A stretch of DNA of 64,000 nt from Aestuariibacter sp. GS-14 (GCF_006494365.1 NZ_VHIP01000006.1:62001-126000), one strand, 5' to 3'; positions 37,117 through 47,033 are shown, counted from the first letter of the stretch. Notes: generated by a model not told the origin, from the sequence alone. Translations and numbers: made by a program.

Positions 37117-38631
37117 ATGCACCGTCCACTATTGTGCCTGGCGATTATTTTTGTTGCCTCGATATTTTCTGCAAGCACGCATGCCTTATCACGTCAGGTT
37201 TCCATTGTTTACGCAGCAGAACTGCCATTGATTAAAAATGAGCCGTTTGGCAGCTATGCCAACCTTGCTACATTGCTTGACCAAACCAGAGAACAACACG
37301 CCAGCACCACGTTTTTGTTCGGTGGGGGCAGTCTTGCGCCGAGTATGCTCTCCTCATTTGATCGCGGCGCCCACATTATCGATATTCTGAATACCCTGGA
37401 ACCCGACGCCATGGCGGTAGCTAAGCGAGAATTTAGCTATTTTGAGGATGAGTTTTCGTTACGTGCTTATGAAGCTGCTTTTCCTATGGTACTCAGCAAT
37501 GCTACAGACCCACTCACCGGCGACAATATAGACGGTGCTGTGCGGCGGCTGATCATTGAGAAGCCCGGCGTAAATATAGGTATAGTGTCAGTTATTCACG
37601 ATTCTGTAGTAGAAGAATACCTGTTACAGCGCCTCCACATTAATGAACCCGAACAGGCCACACGCGCTCAGGTTAACCTCCTTAAAAATGAAGGTGCGGA
37701 TGTAGTGGTACTCATGACCTCTGACCGACACGATTTTATTGACTCCCTGTTGCAGGAGGGCGTTGTTGACCTGGTATTGCGTACCGATCCGCATTTCACA
37801 CTTACCAGTGATAACCAGCGCAGTAGCGATCACCCGGGGTACGTATTTATAACGTCTCAGGGTACCGCTGCCGTTATTAATATTGAATGGCAGGACGCGC
37901 AATCAGAGAAACAAATTTCAGTATCAACCCTGCCGTTAAACCAGTTTCCCTTAAACAAGGCGGTCGATTCACAAATCAATGCCTATGACGACAGGATCAG
38001 CGTGCTGCTGAGCGAAGAAATCGCAACATTATCCACCAGCATGAACACACAACGTTTTGAAGTGAGAACCAGTGAAAATGGCTTTGGCAACCTGATTAGT
38101 GATGCCTTGCGCTCGGCCAGTCATACCGATGTGGCATTGATTAATGGCGGTGCCATTCGGGGGGAGCGACTTTACAGCCCGGGGCACGTCCTCACGCGTG
38201 AAGATATCTCAACCGAATTGCCCTTTCGCAGCCGCATTACCGTATTGCGCATCGCAGGACGTCATTTAAAAGCCGCTTTGGAAAACGGATTCAGTGAGGT
38301 TGAACAGGTTGCCGGACGATTTCCCCATATCTCCGGTGTTACCATGAATGTAGATTTATCAGCGCCCGTGGGCCAGCGTATTAAACACATAGAAGTAAAC
38401 GGCCAGGTGCTGGTAGACGCTAAGATTTACAGTCTGGCGACATCTGACTTTTTAGCCGGTGGGGGTGACGGCTATAAAGCGCTGACATTGGGTAGCGAAG
38501 TGCCGTTTAGTCAGCAAGTTACGCCGCTCATTGCCGATATTGTGATAAGTGTTTTGCGACGTCAGCAAACCGTTTCCACTAATAAGTCAGGCAGAATAAA
38601 GTTTATATCGTCAATTGGAAGGAATGGTTGA
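37117..38631 (+). CDS. Periplasmic 5'-nucleotidase-like protein with lost catalytic metal site
   Basis: A 504-residue exported protein (signal peptide MHRPLLCLAIIFVASIFSASTHA) with the two-domain layout of UshA-type 5'-nucleotidases. The C-terminal substrate-binding domain is well kept: ALINGGAIRGE (about 341-351), STELPFRSRITVLRIAGRHL and DFLAGGGDGYKAL (about 443-455). The N-terminal metallophosphatase domain keeps its framework (SYANLATLLDQTREQ, DAMAVAKREFSYFE) but the usual D-x-H, GD, GNHE and GHSH metal motifs read AAELPL, GGGS, AKRE and RTDPH, so hydrolysis is unlikely. AAGGAG is 10 bases before the ATG. The stop overlaps the next cyclase ATG by one base. Confidence 0.85.
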   Translation: MHRPLLCLAIIFVASIFSASTHALSRQVSIVYAAELPLIKNEPFGSYANLATLLDQTREQHASTTFLFGGGSLAPSMLSSFDRGAHIIDILNTLEPDAMAVAKREFSYFEDEFSLRAYEAAFPMVLSNATDPLTGDNIDGAVRRLIIEKPGVNIGIVSVIHDSVVEEYLLQRLHINEPEQATRAQVNLLKNEGADVVVLMTSDRHDFIDSLLQEGVVDLVLRTDPHFTLTSDNQRSSDHPGYVFITSQGTAAVINIEWQDAQSEKQISVSTLPLNQFPLNKAVDSQINAYDDRISVLLSEEIATLSTSMNTQRFEVRTSENGFGNLISDALRSASHTDVALINGGAIRGERLYSPGHVLTREDISTELPFRSRITVLRIAGRHLKAALENGFSEVEQVAGRFPHISGVTMNVDLSAPVGQRIKHIEVNGQVLVDAKIYSLATSDFLAGGGDGYKALTLGSEVPFSQQVTPLIADIVISVLRRQQTVSTNKSGRIKFISSIGRNG

Positions 38632-40310
38632 TGATTAAACAATCGCCCTTACAAGTAATGGCTGCAGATGCCGACAAGAAGCACCTTTATTCATTAACCA
38701 GCATTATTAATTTTGGACTGGTCACGCTAATTGTTGCCATTTTGATACTGGCCATTACCACCTATTCGAAGCTGAAATCCTTTGAAGACTCGTTAACCCT
38801 GATGACCAGTGAATCACTTCCCACCGTAGTGCATTCTGGCGAACTGTACTCGCAAATGAGCCTGCTGATGAGCGTAACAGAAAGGTTGTCGAGCGCGAAT
38901 TCGGATGCTATGCGGCGTATTGCTTACGATGCGATTAATCAGCAATTAATCTCGCTTGACGATGTAGTGATGGATCAAACTGACAATGCCTACATGATGG
39001 CGCAATTACAGTCGATACGTCGTGAATTAGCTGACCTAAACTCCCTGGTAGAACAAAAATTAACGATCAACGTATTGCTTACCAGTCAGCAGGAAAAGCT
39101 CTATACGCTGCACAGCAATGTAACGGAAACGAGCTCGGCGTCGGTTGCCAGTCTGGCCAATCAACCCTGGTACCTGGCGTTAGCCAATATTGTTGCCCGC
39201 TCATCGGAAGTATTAACAACCGATCAGCTTAGTTTGATCCGTCAGCAACAGCGCTATTTAAGTACTTTACTGGACGAACTTGATAGTCTGTCTAAGGCCC
39301 AGAGTGCCAGTAAAATTGACAGCGCTACTGCCATAAGTGCTCAAATTCGCAGAATAATTCTGGATGATACCGCAGGTTTAATTGCGCTTCGTCAGTCACA
39401 ATTAAAGATAGTGGGCCGGGTAAGGGGCCGGGGTAACTTCGTACGCAATCTGATTTCGGATTATGCCCGATTAAATGAATTTGAATCTCACCAGCTCAAC
39501 GAATCCGTGCTGGCGACGGCACACAGCACTTCCCGTCTGGTATCTCAACAGGTAAAACACATCAGTTTGATTTTCGTTTTCGTGTTTTTAGCCTATGTGT
39601 GTTTTGTACTGTTTATCCACCACGCGGTAGTGCGCAGATTAAAAACACTGCGAACCCAGGTGCAACAACGCGCTGCTGGTAACAGCAAGGAAATTGCGTT
39701 GGGTGGTAAAGACGAGATTGCCGAACTGGCCAGTAGCTTTGAGAAATTTGCAGCAACCATAGAATATCAAAAGGCATCATTAGAAGAACTGAGTTTGCGC
39801 GATGCACTAACGGGTATCGCTAACCGACGGGCGCTGGATGAACGCTATTTGCAAGAGATTCACGTGGCATCCAGACAACGCTGGCCGCTTACGGTAATGT
39901 TGCTTGACGTAGACTTCTTCAAACAATACAACGACAACTATGGCCACAGCCAGGGCGATGAGTGTTTAAAGCAAGTAGCCGATTTACTTAAATCCCAACT
40001 GCCCAGAAAAACAGATTTTCTGGCACGCTACGGTGGTGAAGAATTTGCAATTTTATTGCCGAATACCAGTGACACCGGTGCGATTCGCGTTGCAGAGGGT
40101 ATATTGCAAGCCTTTAAAGATGCTCAAATCCCACATGACTTTAGCGGAGTGGCTGATCATATCACTATCAGTATAGGCATTTCAGTGAGTCAGGATGTGC
40201 TGGGTGAACATTCCATTCCGTCCTTTGAGGAAGCCGATAAGTCTTTGTATCTGGCAAAACGCCAGGGGCGGAACAAATGGATTATGTTTGACGCGGATAC
40301 GGTTAAATAA
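38631..40310 (+). CDS. Membrane diguanylate cyclase with helical periplasmic sensor and I-site
   Basis: A 559-residue protein: helix 1 about 24-46, a mostly helical periplasmic region of about 255 residues, helix 2 about 304-326, a HAMP-like linker and a C-terminal GGDEF domain with GGEEF at 468-472 and DVDFFKQYNDNYGHSQGD. The inhibitory I-site RKTD lies five residues before GGEEF, so product inhibition is expected. The ATG at 38631 shares its A with the stop of the preceding nucleotidase-like gene (TGATG) and has GGAAGGA upstream, so the two proteins are made in step and probably work together. Confidence 0.92.
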   Translation: MIKQSPLQVMAADADKKHLYSLTSIINFGLVTLIVAILILAITTYSKLKSFEDSLTLMTSESLPTVVHSGELYSQMSLLMSVTERLSSANSDAMRRIAYDAINQQLISLDDVVMDQTDNAYMMAQLQSIRRELADLNSLVEQKLTINVLLTSQQEKLYTLHSNVTETSSASVASLANQPWYLALANIVARSSEVLTTDQLSLIRQQQRYLSTLLDELDSLSKAQSASKIDSATAISAQIRRIILDDTAGLIALRQSQLKIVGRVRGRGNFVRNLISDYARLNEFESHQLNESVLATAHSTSRLVSQQVKHISLIFVFVFLAYVCFVLFIHHAVVRRLKTLRTQVQQRAAGNSKEIALGGKDEIAELASSFEKFAATIEYQKASLEELSLRDALTGIANRRALDERYLQEIHVASRQRWPLTVMLLDVDFFKQYNDNYGHSQGDECLKQVADLLKSQLPRKTDFLARYGGEEFAILLPNTSDTGAIRVAEGILQAFKDAQIPHDFSGVADHITISIGISVSQDVLGEHSIPSFEEADKSLYLAKRQGRNKWIMFDADTVK

Positions 40311-40319
40311 TCGCAAACA

Positions 40320-40351
40320 AAAGCCGGAGCGCAATGCTGCACACCGGCTTT
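40320..40351. terminator. Bidirectional terminator between cyclase and lysC
   Basis: Eight-bp arms AAAGCCGG / CCGGCTTT (40320-40327, 40344-40351) close a 16-base loop; on the minus strand TTTTGTTTG follows, suiting lysC. Confidence 0.7.
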
Positions 40352-40360
40352 CTGATGTCT

Positions 40361-41710
40361 TTATTCAAATAACTCGCTGTGCAGTATTTTTACAATTTCG
40401 GTACTGTCCGATTCATTCACCAGGAATGAAATATTGTGCGGATTAGCACCAAAGCAGATCATACGCAGGTTAAAGTCGGACACCGCCGCAAAAATCCGGC
40501 TGGATACGCCTTTACTTGTTTGCATGTGGTTGCCCACCACGGTAACCAGATCAAAGTCTTTTTCAACTTTTACGTCACAGATGGTTTCAAGTTCGGCAAT
40601 GGTTTCACGATTCAGTCGCTGTGCCACTGAGTTTGCCGGATTATCCAGGGTAAACGACACAGAAATTTCCGATGTAGTTACCAAATCCACACTCAGTTTG
40701 TGTTTTGCAATAATGGCAAACACCTGCTGCAGGAAACCTTGTGCATACATCATTTTGGGTGTTTTTACCGTTACCATTACCTGTTCCTTACGACGGGTAA
40801 TAGCACGGAAAGGCGGTTCGTAATCACAATCGCGAACAATCCAGGTACCGCCTTTCTCAGGCTCTTTACTTGAACCTACGAACACTTTGATATTCTTACG
40901 TACCGCTGGTTCCATGGTGGCAGGATGAAGCACTTTGGCACCAAACGTGGCCATTTCAGCCGCTTCTTCAAAGCTCAGTTCAGGCAGAGGATGTGCCGCC
41001 GGGGTGATTCGCGGGTCGGTAGTGTACACGCCCGTTACATCAGTCCAGATTTCACATACGTCTGCATCCAGACCTTCTGCAAGCAGTGCTGCGGTAAAGT
41101 CAGAACCGCCGCGCCCCAGCGTAGTGGTACGGCCTTCTTCATCGGCGCCCACAAAGCCCTGAGTAACCACAATGGCGTTTGCAATTTCAGGTTGTAACAG
41201 CTTCTTCGCGTTTTCTTCGATGATCTCAATTTGCGGCGCTGCTTCGCCAAACTCACTGTCTGTACGCAACACTTTGCGAACGTCGAAGTTAAGCGTGGCC
41301 ACACCCAGCTCTGCCAGCACAGCAGCAAACATGAGTGATGACATACGCTCGCCCATCGATAACAACTGGTCTTTCAGGTCGTTGCGATGCAGAATTTCTT
41401 CATGACAAGCCAGGCCACGCAGTTCATCCAGTAGTTCATTTAACTTAGGCTCTACGTTAGTCTTATCTTTCAGTGCATTCAAAATGGCCAGTTCAATATC
41501 AACTACCTTCTGTACGGTGTCATTGATTTGTTGCTGGGTCATTGGCGTATGCGCAAGGCTCACCAGATAGTTAGTGACGCCGGCTGCTGCACTTACAACA
41601 ACAAGGCGGGTTGCCGGATTGCCGGCAACAATTCTGGCGCAGTTTTGCATGGCCGCATAATTAGCGACACTGGTGCCACCAAATTTTGCAATGGTTAACG
41701 CGTTACTCAC
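40361..41710 (-). CDS. lysC: Lysine-sensitive aspartokinase III
   Basis: Phosphorylates aspartate, the first step to lysine, threonine and methionine; 449 residues, identical in length to Escherichia coli LysC. Kinase motifs KFGGTSVANY at the N-terminus and TTLGRGGSDFTAALLAE; two ACT domains at the C-terminus (MYAQGFLQQVFAIIAKHKLSVDLVTT region and VVGNHMQTSKGVSSRIF) for lysine feedback. The start is GTG at 41710 with GGAG 8 bases upstream; the frame extends to 41776 without good support. It begins 34 bases after a DUF192 gene, leaving no room for a lysine riboswitch. Confidence 0.95.
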   Translation of the reverse strand: MSNALTIAKFGGTSVANYAAMQNCARIVAGNPATRLVVVSAAAGVTNYLVSLAHTPMTQQQINDTVQKVVDIELAILNALKDKTNVEPKLNELLDELRGLACHEEILHRNDLKDQLLSMGERMSSLMFAAVLAELGVATLNFDVRKVLRTDSEFGEAAPQIEIIEENAKKLLQPEIANAIVVTQGFVGADEEGRTTTLGRGGSDFTAALLAEGLDADVCEIWTDVTGVYTTDPRITPAAHPLPELSFEEAAEMATFGAKVLHPATMEPAVRKNIKVFVGSSKEPEKGGTWIVRDCDYEPPFRAITRRKEQVMVTVKTPKMMYAQGFLQQVFAIIAKHKLSVDLVTTSEISVSFTLDNPANSVAQRLNRETIAELETICDVKVEKDFDLVTVVGNHMQTSKGVSSRIFAAVSDFNLRMICFGANPHNISFLVNESDSTEIVKILHSELFE

Positions 41711-41744
41711 GGTTTTCTCCGTTATTACGCTGAGAGTTCTCAGT

Positions 41745-42197
41745 TTAAGGATTGACAAGCAACCGGTCGCCAACACGAACGCCGTGTTGTTTAAACCAGT
41801 TTTGGTTCATTTCTAGCGCATATTTCACTACGCCTGATGCCCCCACAGATGTTAAGTCATGTGGTTGCAGCGCTTTTATATCTGTGATCACGCCGTTTCT
41901 GTCGATAAATGCCACATCCAGTGGAATAAAGGTATTCTTCATCCACATACTTGCTTGTTTTTCTGGTTCAAATAAGAATAGCATCCCGCAATCCTCGCAC
42001 AGTGACTGGCGGAACATCAAGCCCTGGGCTCGTTGTTCAAAATGCTGCGCGAATTCCAGTTCAAGCTTTATATCATTAATTTGCACCCGCACCGAATCAA
42101 ATTCGACTTCGGTTACTGCTGACGCAGAAAACCAAACCAAAGTGCTGCATAGCATACCGAGTAATATACCCGTTTGTAAGCGGTTGCGAATACGCAT
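41745..42197 (-). CDS. Exported DUF192 protein
   Basis: A 150-residue protein with signal peptide (MRIRNRLQTGILLGMLCSTLVWFSASA) and one DUF192 domain: FAQHFEQRAQGLMFRQSL, MLFLFEPEKQASMWMKNTFIPLDVAFID (split in two strands) and YALEMNQNWFKQHGV. The family is widespread and of unknown function; it carries a conserved MWMKNT core, seen here. A pair of cysteines (LCEDCGML) could form a disulfide. It precedes lysC and may be co-transcribed with it. Confidence 0.88.
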   Translation of the reverse strand: MRIRNRLQTGILLGMLCSTLVWFSASAVTEVEFDSVRVQINDIKLELEFAQHFEQRAQGLMFRQSLCEDCGMLFLFEPEKQASMWMKNTFIPLDVAFIDRNGVITDIKALQPHDLTSVGASGVVKYALEMNQNWFKQHGVRVGDRLLVNP

Positions 42198-42231
42198 AGT
42201 CTTTCCTTGTTATTTATAATTCGGCATAAAA

Positions 42232-42260
42232 AAAGCCGGGCCCTTACGGTGCCCGGCTTT
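42232..42260 (-). terminator. Intrinsic terminator after acnB
   Basis: Ten-bp arms AAAGCCGGGC / GCCCGGCTTT (42232-42241, 42251-42260) followed on the minus strand by a run of seven T. It lies 17 bases after the acnB stop. Confidence 0.9.
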
Positions 42261-42277
42261 CTAGTTTATATGCTAAC

Positions 42278-44890
42278 TCAGGCAACATTCAATGTTGGAA
42301 TGATCTTAGCTTTAGCTTCTTCTTCCGCTTTCTTGAAACTTTCCATCTTATCGAAGTTCAGGTAGCGGTATACATCAGCCGCCATGGAATCGATCTTACC
42401 GGCATACTCCATGTACTCAGCAGCGGTTGGCAGACGACCAATGATCGCGCCTACTGCAGCCAGCTCAGCAGAGGTCAGGTATACATTCGCACCATCACCT
42501 AATCGGTTAGGGAAGTTACGGGTAGAGGTAGACAGTACAGTAGTACCGGCGTCAACACGTGCCTGGTTACCCATACACAGTGAACAGCCTGGCATTTCAG
42601 TACGTACACCAACGCGACCGTAGATGTTGTAGTAACCTTCTTCCATCAGCTGCGCTTTATCCATCTTAGTCGGTGGAGAAATCCACAGACGGGTCGGGAT
42701 AGTCTTGTTGTATTGCTCTAGCAGTTTACCTGCCGCACGGAAGTGACCAATGTTAGTCATACAAGAACCGATGAATACTTCATCAACCTTGTCGCCGGCA
42801 ACGTCAGACAATGTTTTGGCATCATCCGGGTCGTTCGGGCAACACACGATAGGCTCTTTGATTTCAGACAGGTCGATTTCAATCACTTCTGCGTATTCAG
42901 CGTCAGCATCAGCACGCATCAGTGTTGGGTTAGCTAGCCACTCTTCCATCTTACGAGCACGACGCTCAAGGGTACGAGGATCGCCGTAACCTTCGTTGAT
43001 CATCCAGCGTAGCATGGTGATGTTAGAACGCAGGTATTCAGCAATAGACTCTTCAGACAGGTTGATTGTACAACCTGCAGCAGAACGCTCAGCAGACGCA
43101 TCAGACAGTTCGAATGCCTGTTCTACAGTTAAGTCTTCCAGACCTTCGATTTCAAGGATACGACCAGAGAAAGCGTTGATCTTACCTTTCTTCTCTACAG
43201 TCAGCAGGCCTTGCTTGATACCGTACAGCGGAATCGCATGTACCAGGTCACGCAGGGTGATTCCAGGCTGACGCTCGCCTTTAAAGCGAACCAGAATTGA
43301 TTCAGGCATATCCAGTGGCATAACGCCAGTGGCTGCAGCAAACGCTACCAGACCAGAACCGGCCGGGAATGAAATACCCAGAGGGAAACGGGTGTGTGAG
43401 TCGCCACCTGTACCTACGGTGTCAGGCAACAACATACGGTTTAACCAGCTGTGGATAATACCGTCGCCTGGACGCAGAGACACACCACCACGGTTCATAA
43501 TGAAATCAGGCAGCGTGTGCTGAGTTTCAATATCAACTGGCTTAGGATAGGCCGCAGTGTGACAGAAAGACTGCATGGTCAGGTCTGCAGAGAAACCAAG
43601 ACACGCCAGATCTTTCAATTCGTCACGCGTCATAGGACCAGTCGTGTCCTGTGAACCTACTGTCGTCATTTTAGGTTCGCAGTATGTGCCGGGGCGGATA
43701 CCCTCAACGCCACATGCTTTACCCACCATTTTCTGAGCAAGGGTATAGCCTTTGCCGGTATCAGCTGGTTGATCCGGTTTGCGGAACAAGTCAGATGAAC
43801 CCAGACCCAGCGTTTCACGGGCTTTCTCAGTTAAACCACGACCGATGATCAGGTTAATACGGCCGCCAGCACGTACTTCGTCCAGAATTACCTTAGACTT
43901 GTAGTCGAACTCAGCCAGCACTTCGCCAGTTTCGTGGTTAGTGATTTTGCCTTCAAATGGATAGATGTCGATAACATCACCCATGTTCATTTTGTCTACG
44001 TCAGCTTCAAATACCAACGCACCGGCATCTTCCATGGTGTTGAAGAAAATTGGTGCCACTTTAGTACCAATACACACACCGCCGCCACGCTTGTTAGGCA
44101 CGCCTGGCAGATCTTCACCGAAGAACCACAGAACAGAGTTAGTTGCAGATTTACGCGAAGAACCGGTACCTACCACGTCACCCACGAATGCAACCGGATA
44201 GCCTTTCGACTTGATATCTTCGATTTGCTTCATTGGGCCTTTTACGCCGTGCTCTTCCGGCTCCAGGCCGTCACGGGTCATCTTATAAGCAGCCAGGGCA
44301 TGCAGAGGGATATCAGGACGCGACCATGCATCAGGAGCAGGCGACAGGTCATCTGTGTTGGTTTCACCGGTTACTTTGAACACAGTGTAAGTGATTTTGT
44401 CGTCCATTTGCTTACGCGAAGTGAACCACTCACCTTCTGCCCAGGACTTGATTACGTCGGTAGCGTGAGTATTGCCTGCTTTGTGTTTTTCTTCTACGTC
44501 ATGATAAGCGTCAAACATCAGCAGCGTGTGCTTCAGTTCTTTGGCAGCAAGCGGTGCCAGTTCGGCGTCGTCTAATAATTCAACCAGAGTTACGATGTTG
44601 TAACCACCGTGCATGTTGCCCAGTAACTCGACGGCTTTCGCTTTGCTGATCAGATCGCAGCTGATTTCGCCCTTCACGATTGCGCTCAGGAAACCGGCTT
44701 TAACATACGCCGCTTCATCCACACCAGGAGGTACACGCTCAGAGATCAACTCTAACAAGAACGCTTCTTCACCTGCAGGCGGGTTTTTCAGTAACTCTAC
44801 CAATCCGGCCACTTGCTCCGCAGTCAGCGGTTTTGGCGGGATTCCTTCAGCAGCACGCTCAGCTACGTGTTTGCGATATTCTTCTAACAC
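42278..44890 (-). CDS. acnB: Bifunctional aconitate hydratase 2 / 2-methylisocitrate dehydratase
   Basis: Main TCA-cycle aconitase, interconverting citrate and isocitrate; also handles 2-methylisocitrate in the methylcitrate cycle. 870 residues with the AcnB order: N-terminal HEAT-like domain, swivel domain, then the three cluster-binding domains. The 4Fe-4S ligands are C710 (GSCMTN), C769 and C772 (GCSLCMGN), the same numbers as in Escherichia coli AcnB. The apo-form of AcnB is known to bind mRNA; nothing here tests that. The gene is alone with its own terminator at 42232-42260. Confidence 0.98.
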   Translation of the reverse strand: MLEEYRKHVAERAAEGIPPKPLTAEQVAGLVELLKNPPAGEEAFLLELISERVPPGVDEAAYVKAGFLSAIVKGEISCDLISKAKAVELLGNMHGGYNIVTLVELLDDAELAPLAAKELKHTLLMFDAYHDVEEKHKAGNTHATDVIKSWAEGEWFTSRKQMDDKITYTVFKVTGETNTDDLSPAPDAWSRPDIPLHALAAYKMTRDGLEPEEHGVKGPMKQIEDIKSKGYPVAFVGDVVGTGSSRKSATNSVLWFFGEDLPGVPNKRGGGVCIGTKVAPIFFNTMEDAGALVFEADVDKMNMGDVIDIYPFEGKITNHETGEVLAEFDYKSKVILDEVRAGGRINLIIGRGLTEKARETLGLGSSDLFRKPDQPADTGKGYTLAQKMVGKACGVEGIRPGTYCEPKMTTVGSQDTTGPMTRDELKDLACLGFSADLTMQSFCHTAAYPKPVDIETQHTLPDFIMNRGGVSLRPGDGIIHSWLNRMLLPDTVGTGGDSHTRFPLGISFPAGSGLVAFAAATGVMPLDMPESILVRFKGERQPGITLRDLVHAIPLYGIKQGLLTVEKKGKINAFSGRILEIEGLEDLTVEQAFELSDASAERSAAGCTINLSEESIAEYLRSNITMLRWMINEGYGDPRTLERRARKMEEWLANPTLMRADADAEYAEVIEIDLSEIKEPIVCCPNDPDDAKTLSDVAGDKVDEVFIGSCMTNIGHFRAAGKLLEQYNKTIPTRLWISPPTKMDKAQLMEEGYYNIYGRVGVRTEMPGCSLCMGNQARVDAGTTVLSTSTRNFPNRLGDGANVYLTSAELAAVGAIIGRLPTAAEYMEYAGKIDSMAADVYRYLNFDKMESFKKAEEEAKAKIIPTLNVA

Positions 44891-45075
44891 GATGTTTTCC
44901 TCATGGTTATTCCTGCAAATTCAGACGGTCCCTGGCAGGAAGTGACTATTAAAACGCCGGAATTATAACGGCTTATGTTGCAAATTTGAATTTTTATGCG
45001 CTTTCGCCAGTTTATAGCGGCCATTCAGCCAGCCTATTGTCAGGATTCAGCGGTAATTTGGATCGTTGTTGGCCA
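44891..45075. other. Intergenic region upstream of acnB
   Basis: About 185 bases that should contain the acnB promoter. I see no hairpin, repeat or small gene that stands out. Confidence 0.4.
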
Positions 45076-46245
45076 TTAGCGCAAGCTGTGTTCTGGCACA
45101 TTTTCCGGACGCAATGGTGAAAAACGCATAATCCGGGCCCGCTCCCCGTCGGTCAATACGTAAATTGCCCCGTCGCGGCCAATAATTACGTCGCGAAGAC
45201 GTTCGTTTATAGTAGCAAATATTTGTACCGCCGCCATGGGATTTTGGTCTAATGACACGGCATACAGCGCTTTATTTTTGAGGCTCGTTACCAACAGATG
45301 ATTCTGTAATGCCGGAAACACATCATTGTGATAAACCGTCATCCCAGAGGGCGCAATCGACGGCGTCCAGTTTAACGCTGGATCCTGCATACCCTCATAA
45401 TGTGAGAACGGCGATATACGCGCCCCGGAATAGTCTTTACCTTGCGTTACAACCGGCCAGCCATAGTTATTGCCAGGCACCAGTAAATTAATTTCGTCAC
45501 CGCCATCCGGGCCGTGTTCATGCAACCAGATTTTACCGCTTTCAGGATCGCGTATTAAGCCTTGCGGATTTCGGTGGCCAAGGGTGTAAATGTATTTTTC
45601 AGCCAGTGATTCACCATGGATAAACGGATTGTCAGCGGCAGGTTTGCCCTCCGTAGTAAAGCGAAGCACCTTACCCAAAAAACTGTTTTTCTGCTGCGCC
45701 TGTTCGCGATAATCAAATCCATCGCCGCTGGTCATTAACCAGGTGTCGTCGGGCAACTGCAATAACCGCCCGCCATAATGCACTGGCGTATCCTTTGGGG
45801 TTGGAAGGGTAAAGATGTCGGTTACAACAGGTTCTTTGGCGTTGAGTACCGCAGTGCCAAATGTCAGGTAGTTTTTGTTTTCATTACCCGTAGCATAACT
45901 CAAATAGACCCGGCGCGATTCAGTAAAGTCGTGGGCCAGTTTAATATCCAGCAATCCGCCCTGACCAGCCACATACAGCTGGCTGAATTGCAGCGGAATT
46001 TCCTGGCGCTGACCAGCGTGATCATATTCTATAATGTCGCCGCTACGCTCGGTAATTAACCACCCGCCCAGCGGATTTTCAACCGCAGCCCATGGAAAGG
46101 TTAAATATCCCGCAACCTGGGTCTGGTGGTAATTACCAGTCAATACCGGCGGCTCAGCCGTAGCGCCTGTCGCCAGCGTGGAAGAGAGAGTAAAGAAACA
46201 ACTGGCCGCCCACATCCGCCAACCGTTCAACAAACCTGATTTCAT
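45076..46245 (-). CDS. PQQ-dependent aldose-sugar-dehydrogenase-like protein
   Basis: Periplasmic six-bladed propeller of the soluble glucose dehydrogenase / YliI family; 389 residues. Signal peptide MKSGLLNGWRMWAASCFFTLSSTLATGATA. Motifs for PQQ and calcium: SGDGFDYREQ, GHRNPQGL (with H and R), WLHEHGPDGGDEINLL and NYGWPVVTQGKDYSG, plus the N-terminal LGGWLITERSGDI and AGQGGLLDIKL. Whether this organism makes PQQ cannot be told from the window. The upstream in-frame ATG at 46287 is an alternative start without better support. Confidence 0.9.
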   Translation of the reverse strand: MKSGLLNGWRMWAASCFFTLSSTLATGATAEPPVLTGNYHQTQVAGYLTFPWAAVENPLGGWLITERSGDIIEYDHAGQRQEIPLQFSQLYVAGQGGLLDIKLAHDFTESRRVYLSYATGNENKNYLTFGTAVLNAKEPVVTDIFTLPTPKDTPVHYGGRLLQLPDDTWLMTSGDGFDYREQAQQKNSFLGKVLRFTTEGKPAADNPFIHGESLAEKYIYTLGHRNPQGLIRDPESGKIWLHEHGPDGGDEINLLVPGNNYGWPVVTQGKDYSGARISPFSHYEGMQDPALNWTPSIAPSGMTVYHNDVFPALQNHLLVTSLKNKALYAVSLDQNPMAAVQIFATINERLRDVIIGRDGAIYVLTDGERARIMRFSPLRPENVPEHSLR

Positions 46246-46357
46246 GCCTGAATAATGATCTACAACTTGTATTGCGCAGCTTACCATGAAATTATTGAAT
46301 ACCGCTAAATACCTTAGTCGTACGAATTTACCTTCAGGTTAGCCAGAGATGTAGTGA

Positions 46358-46873
46358 ATGTCTGAATACGCCACCGTTTTTGAAGTCGACACCAATATCA
46401 GCCGCTTTACCAAAGCGGGTGCACTGCTGGTTGCCTGGCTGGTTTGTTACACTATTGCCAGTGTCTCCCAATCGCAATTTGTGCTGCAAAACCTAACCGA
46501 TCTCGGCGTAAGCATTAACGGCAACGTGTGGCTTGAGCATACCGCGCTGGACTGGTGGGGATTATTACCCAAATTCGGGGGCGCTATCTTTGCCACCCTC
46601 ACGCTAGCCTTATTTATCAGCGGCAAGTTAGGCCGCTGGCTAAAGCTACAACGCAACTGGCTGCATCCGTTGGCTGGTGCGTTATCGATGTTGCTCATGC
46701 TGGCAATTATGCATCCCTTGCTAGAGGTAACGTTAATTGCTGGTACACGCAGTGTTGCAGGTATTGTTTGGCAGGCCATCGCTGGCGCGGTTGGCGGTGA
46801 GCTTTACCGTATATTACGTCAGGATCTTGCCCGTTGGATTGTGCAGCGCCCCAAACAGAATGCGTTGCTTTAA
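46358..46873 (+). CDS. Small inner-membrane protein of unknown function
   Basis: A 171-residue protein with four likely membrane segments (about 20-38 ALLVAWLVCYTIASVSQS, 68-86, 102-121 and 126-145). I do not recognise a named family. A short N-terminal tail and a basic C-terminus (RILRQDLARWIVQRPKQ) suggest both ends are cytoplasmic. It is divergent from the PQQ-dehydrogenase gene and ends 160 bases before the Fur-regulated haem operon in the same direction; the Fur box lies after it, so it is not part of that regulon by this evidence. Confidence 0.8.
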   Translation: MSEYATVFEVDTNISRFTKAGALLVAWLVCYTIASVSQSQFVLQNLTDLGVSINGNVWLEHTALDWWGLLPKFGGAIFATLTLALFISGKLGRWLKLQRNWLHPLAGALSMLLMLAIMHPLLEVTLIAGTRSVAGIVWQAIAGAVGGELYRILRQDLARWIVQRPKQNALL

Positions 46874-47003
46874 CATTAACTAACCCTCTTTACTCCCCCT
46901 CTTTTGGGTGCCTTTTCGCTTTATCAAAAATCGCTGTACTTCAACCGTTTAACGCATTTTTAAGATTAACGCTTGCCAAACAAATCAAAGTTTGATTAAG
47001 ATC

Positions 47004-47024
47004 AAATGATAATCGTTATCATTT
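47004..47024 (+). promoter_or_regulatory. Fur box upstream of the haem-uptake operon
   Basis: The 21-bp sequence has perfect 9-bp inverted arms AAATGATAA / TTATCATTT around TCG, and closely matches the classical Fur operator GATAATGATAATCATTATC. It ends 9 bases before the receptor ATG at 47034, so Fur-Fe(II) would block transcription when iron is ample. Confidence 0.92.
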
Positions 47025-47033
47025 GTATTTCCA

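Noticed and set aside
41711-41760. Lysine riboswitch for lysC
   Set aside because: There are only 34 bases between lysC and the DUF192 gene, too few for the riboswitch.
43934-44575. Plus-strand open frame of 213 codons
   Set aside because: It lies wholly opposite acnB and has no coding features of its own.
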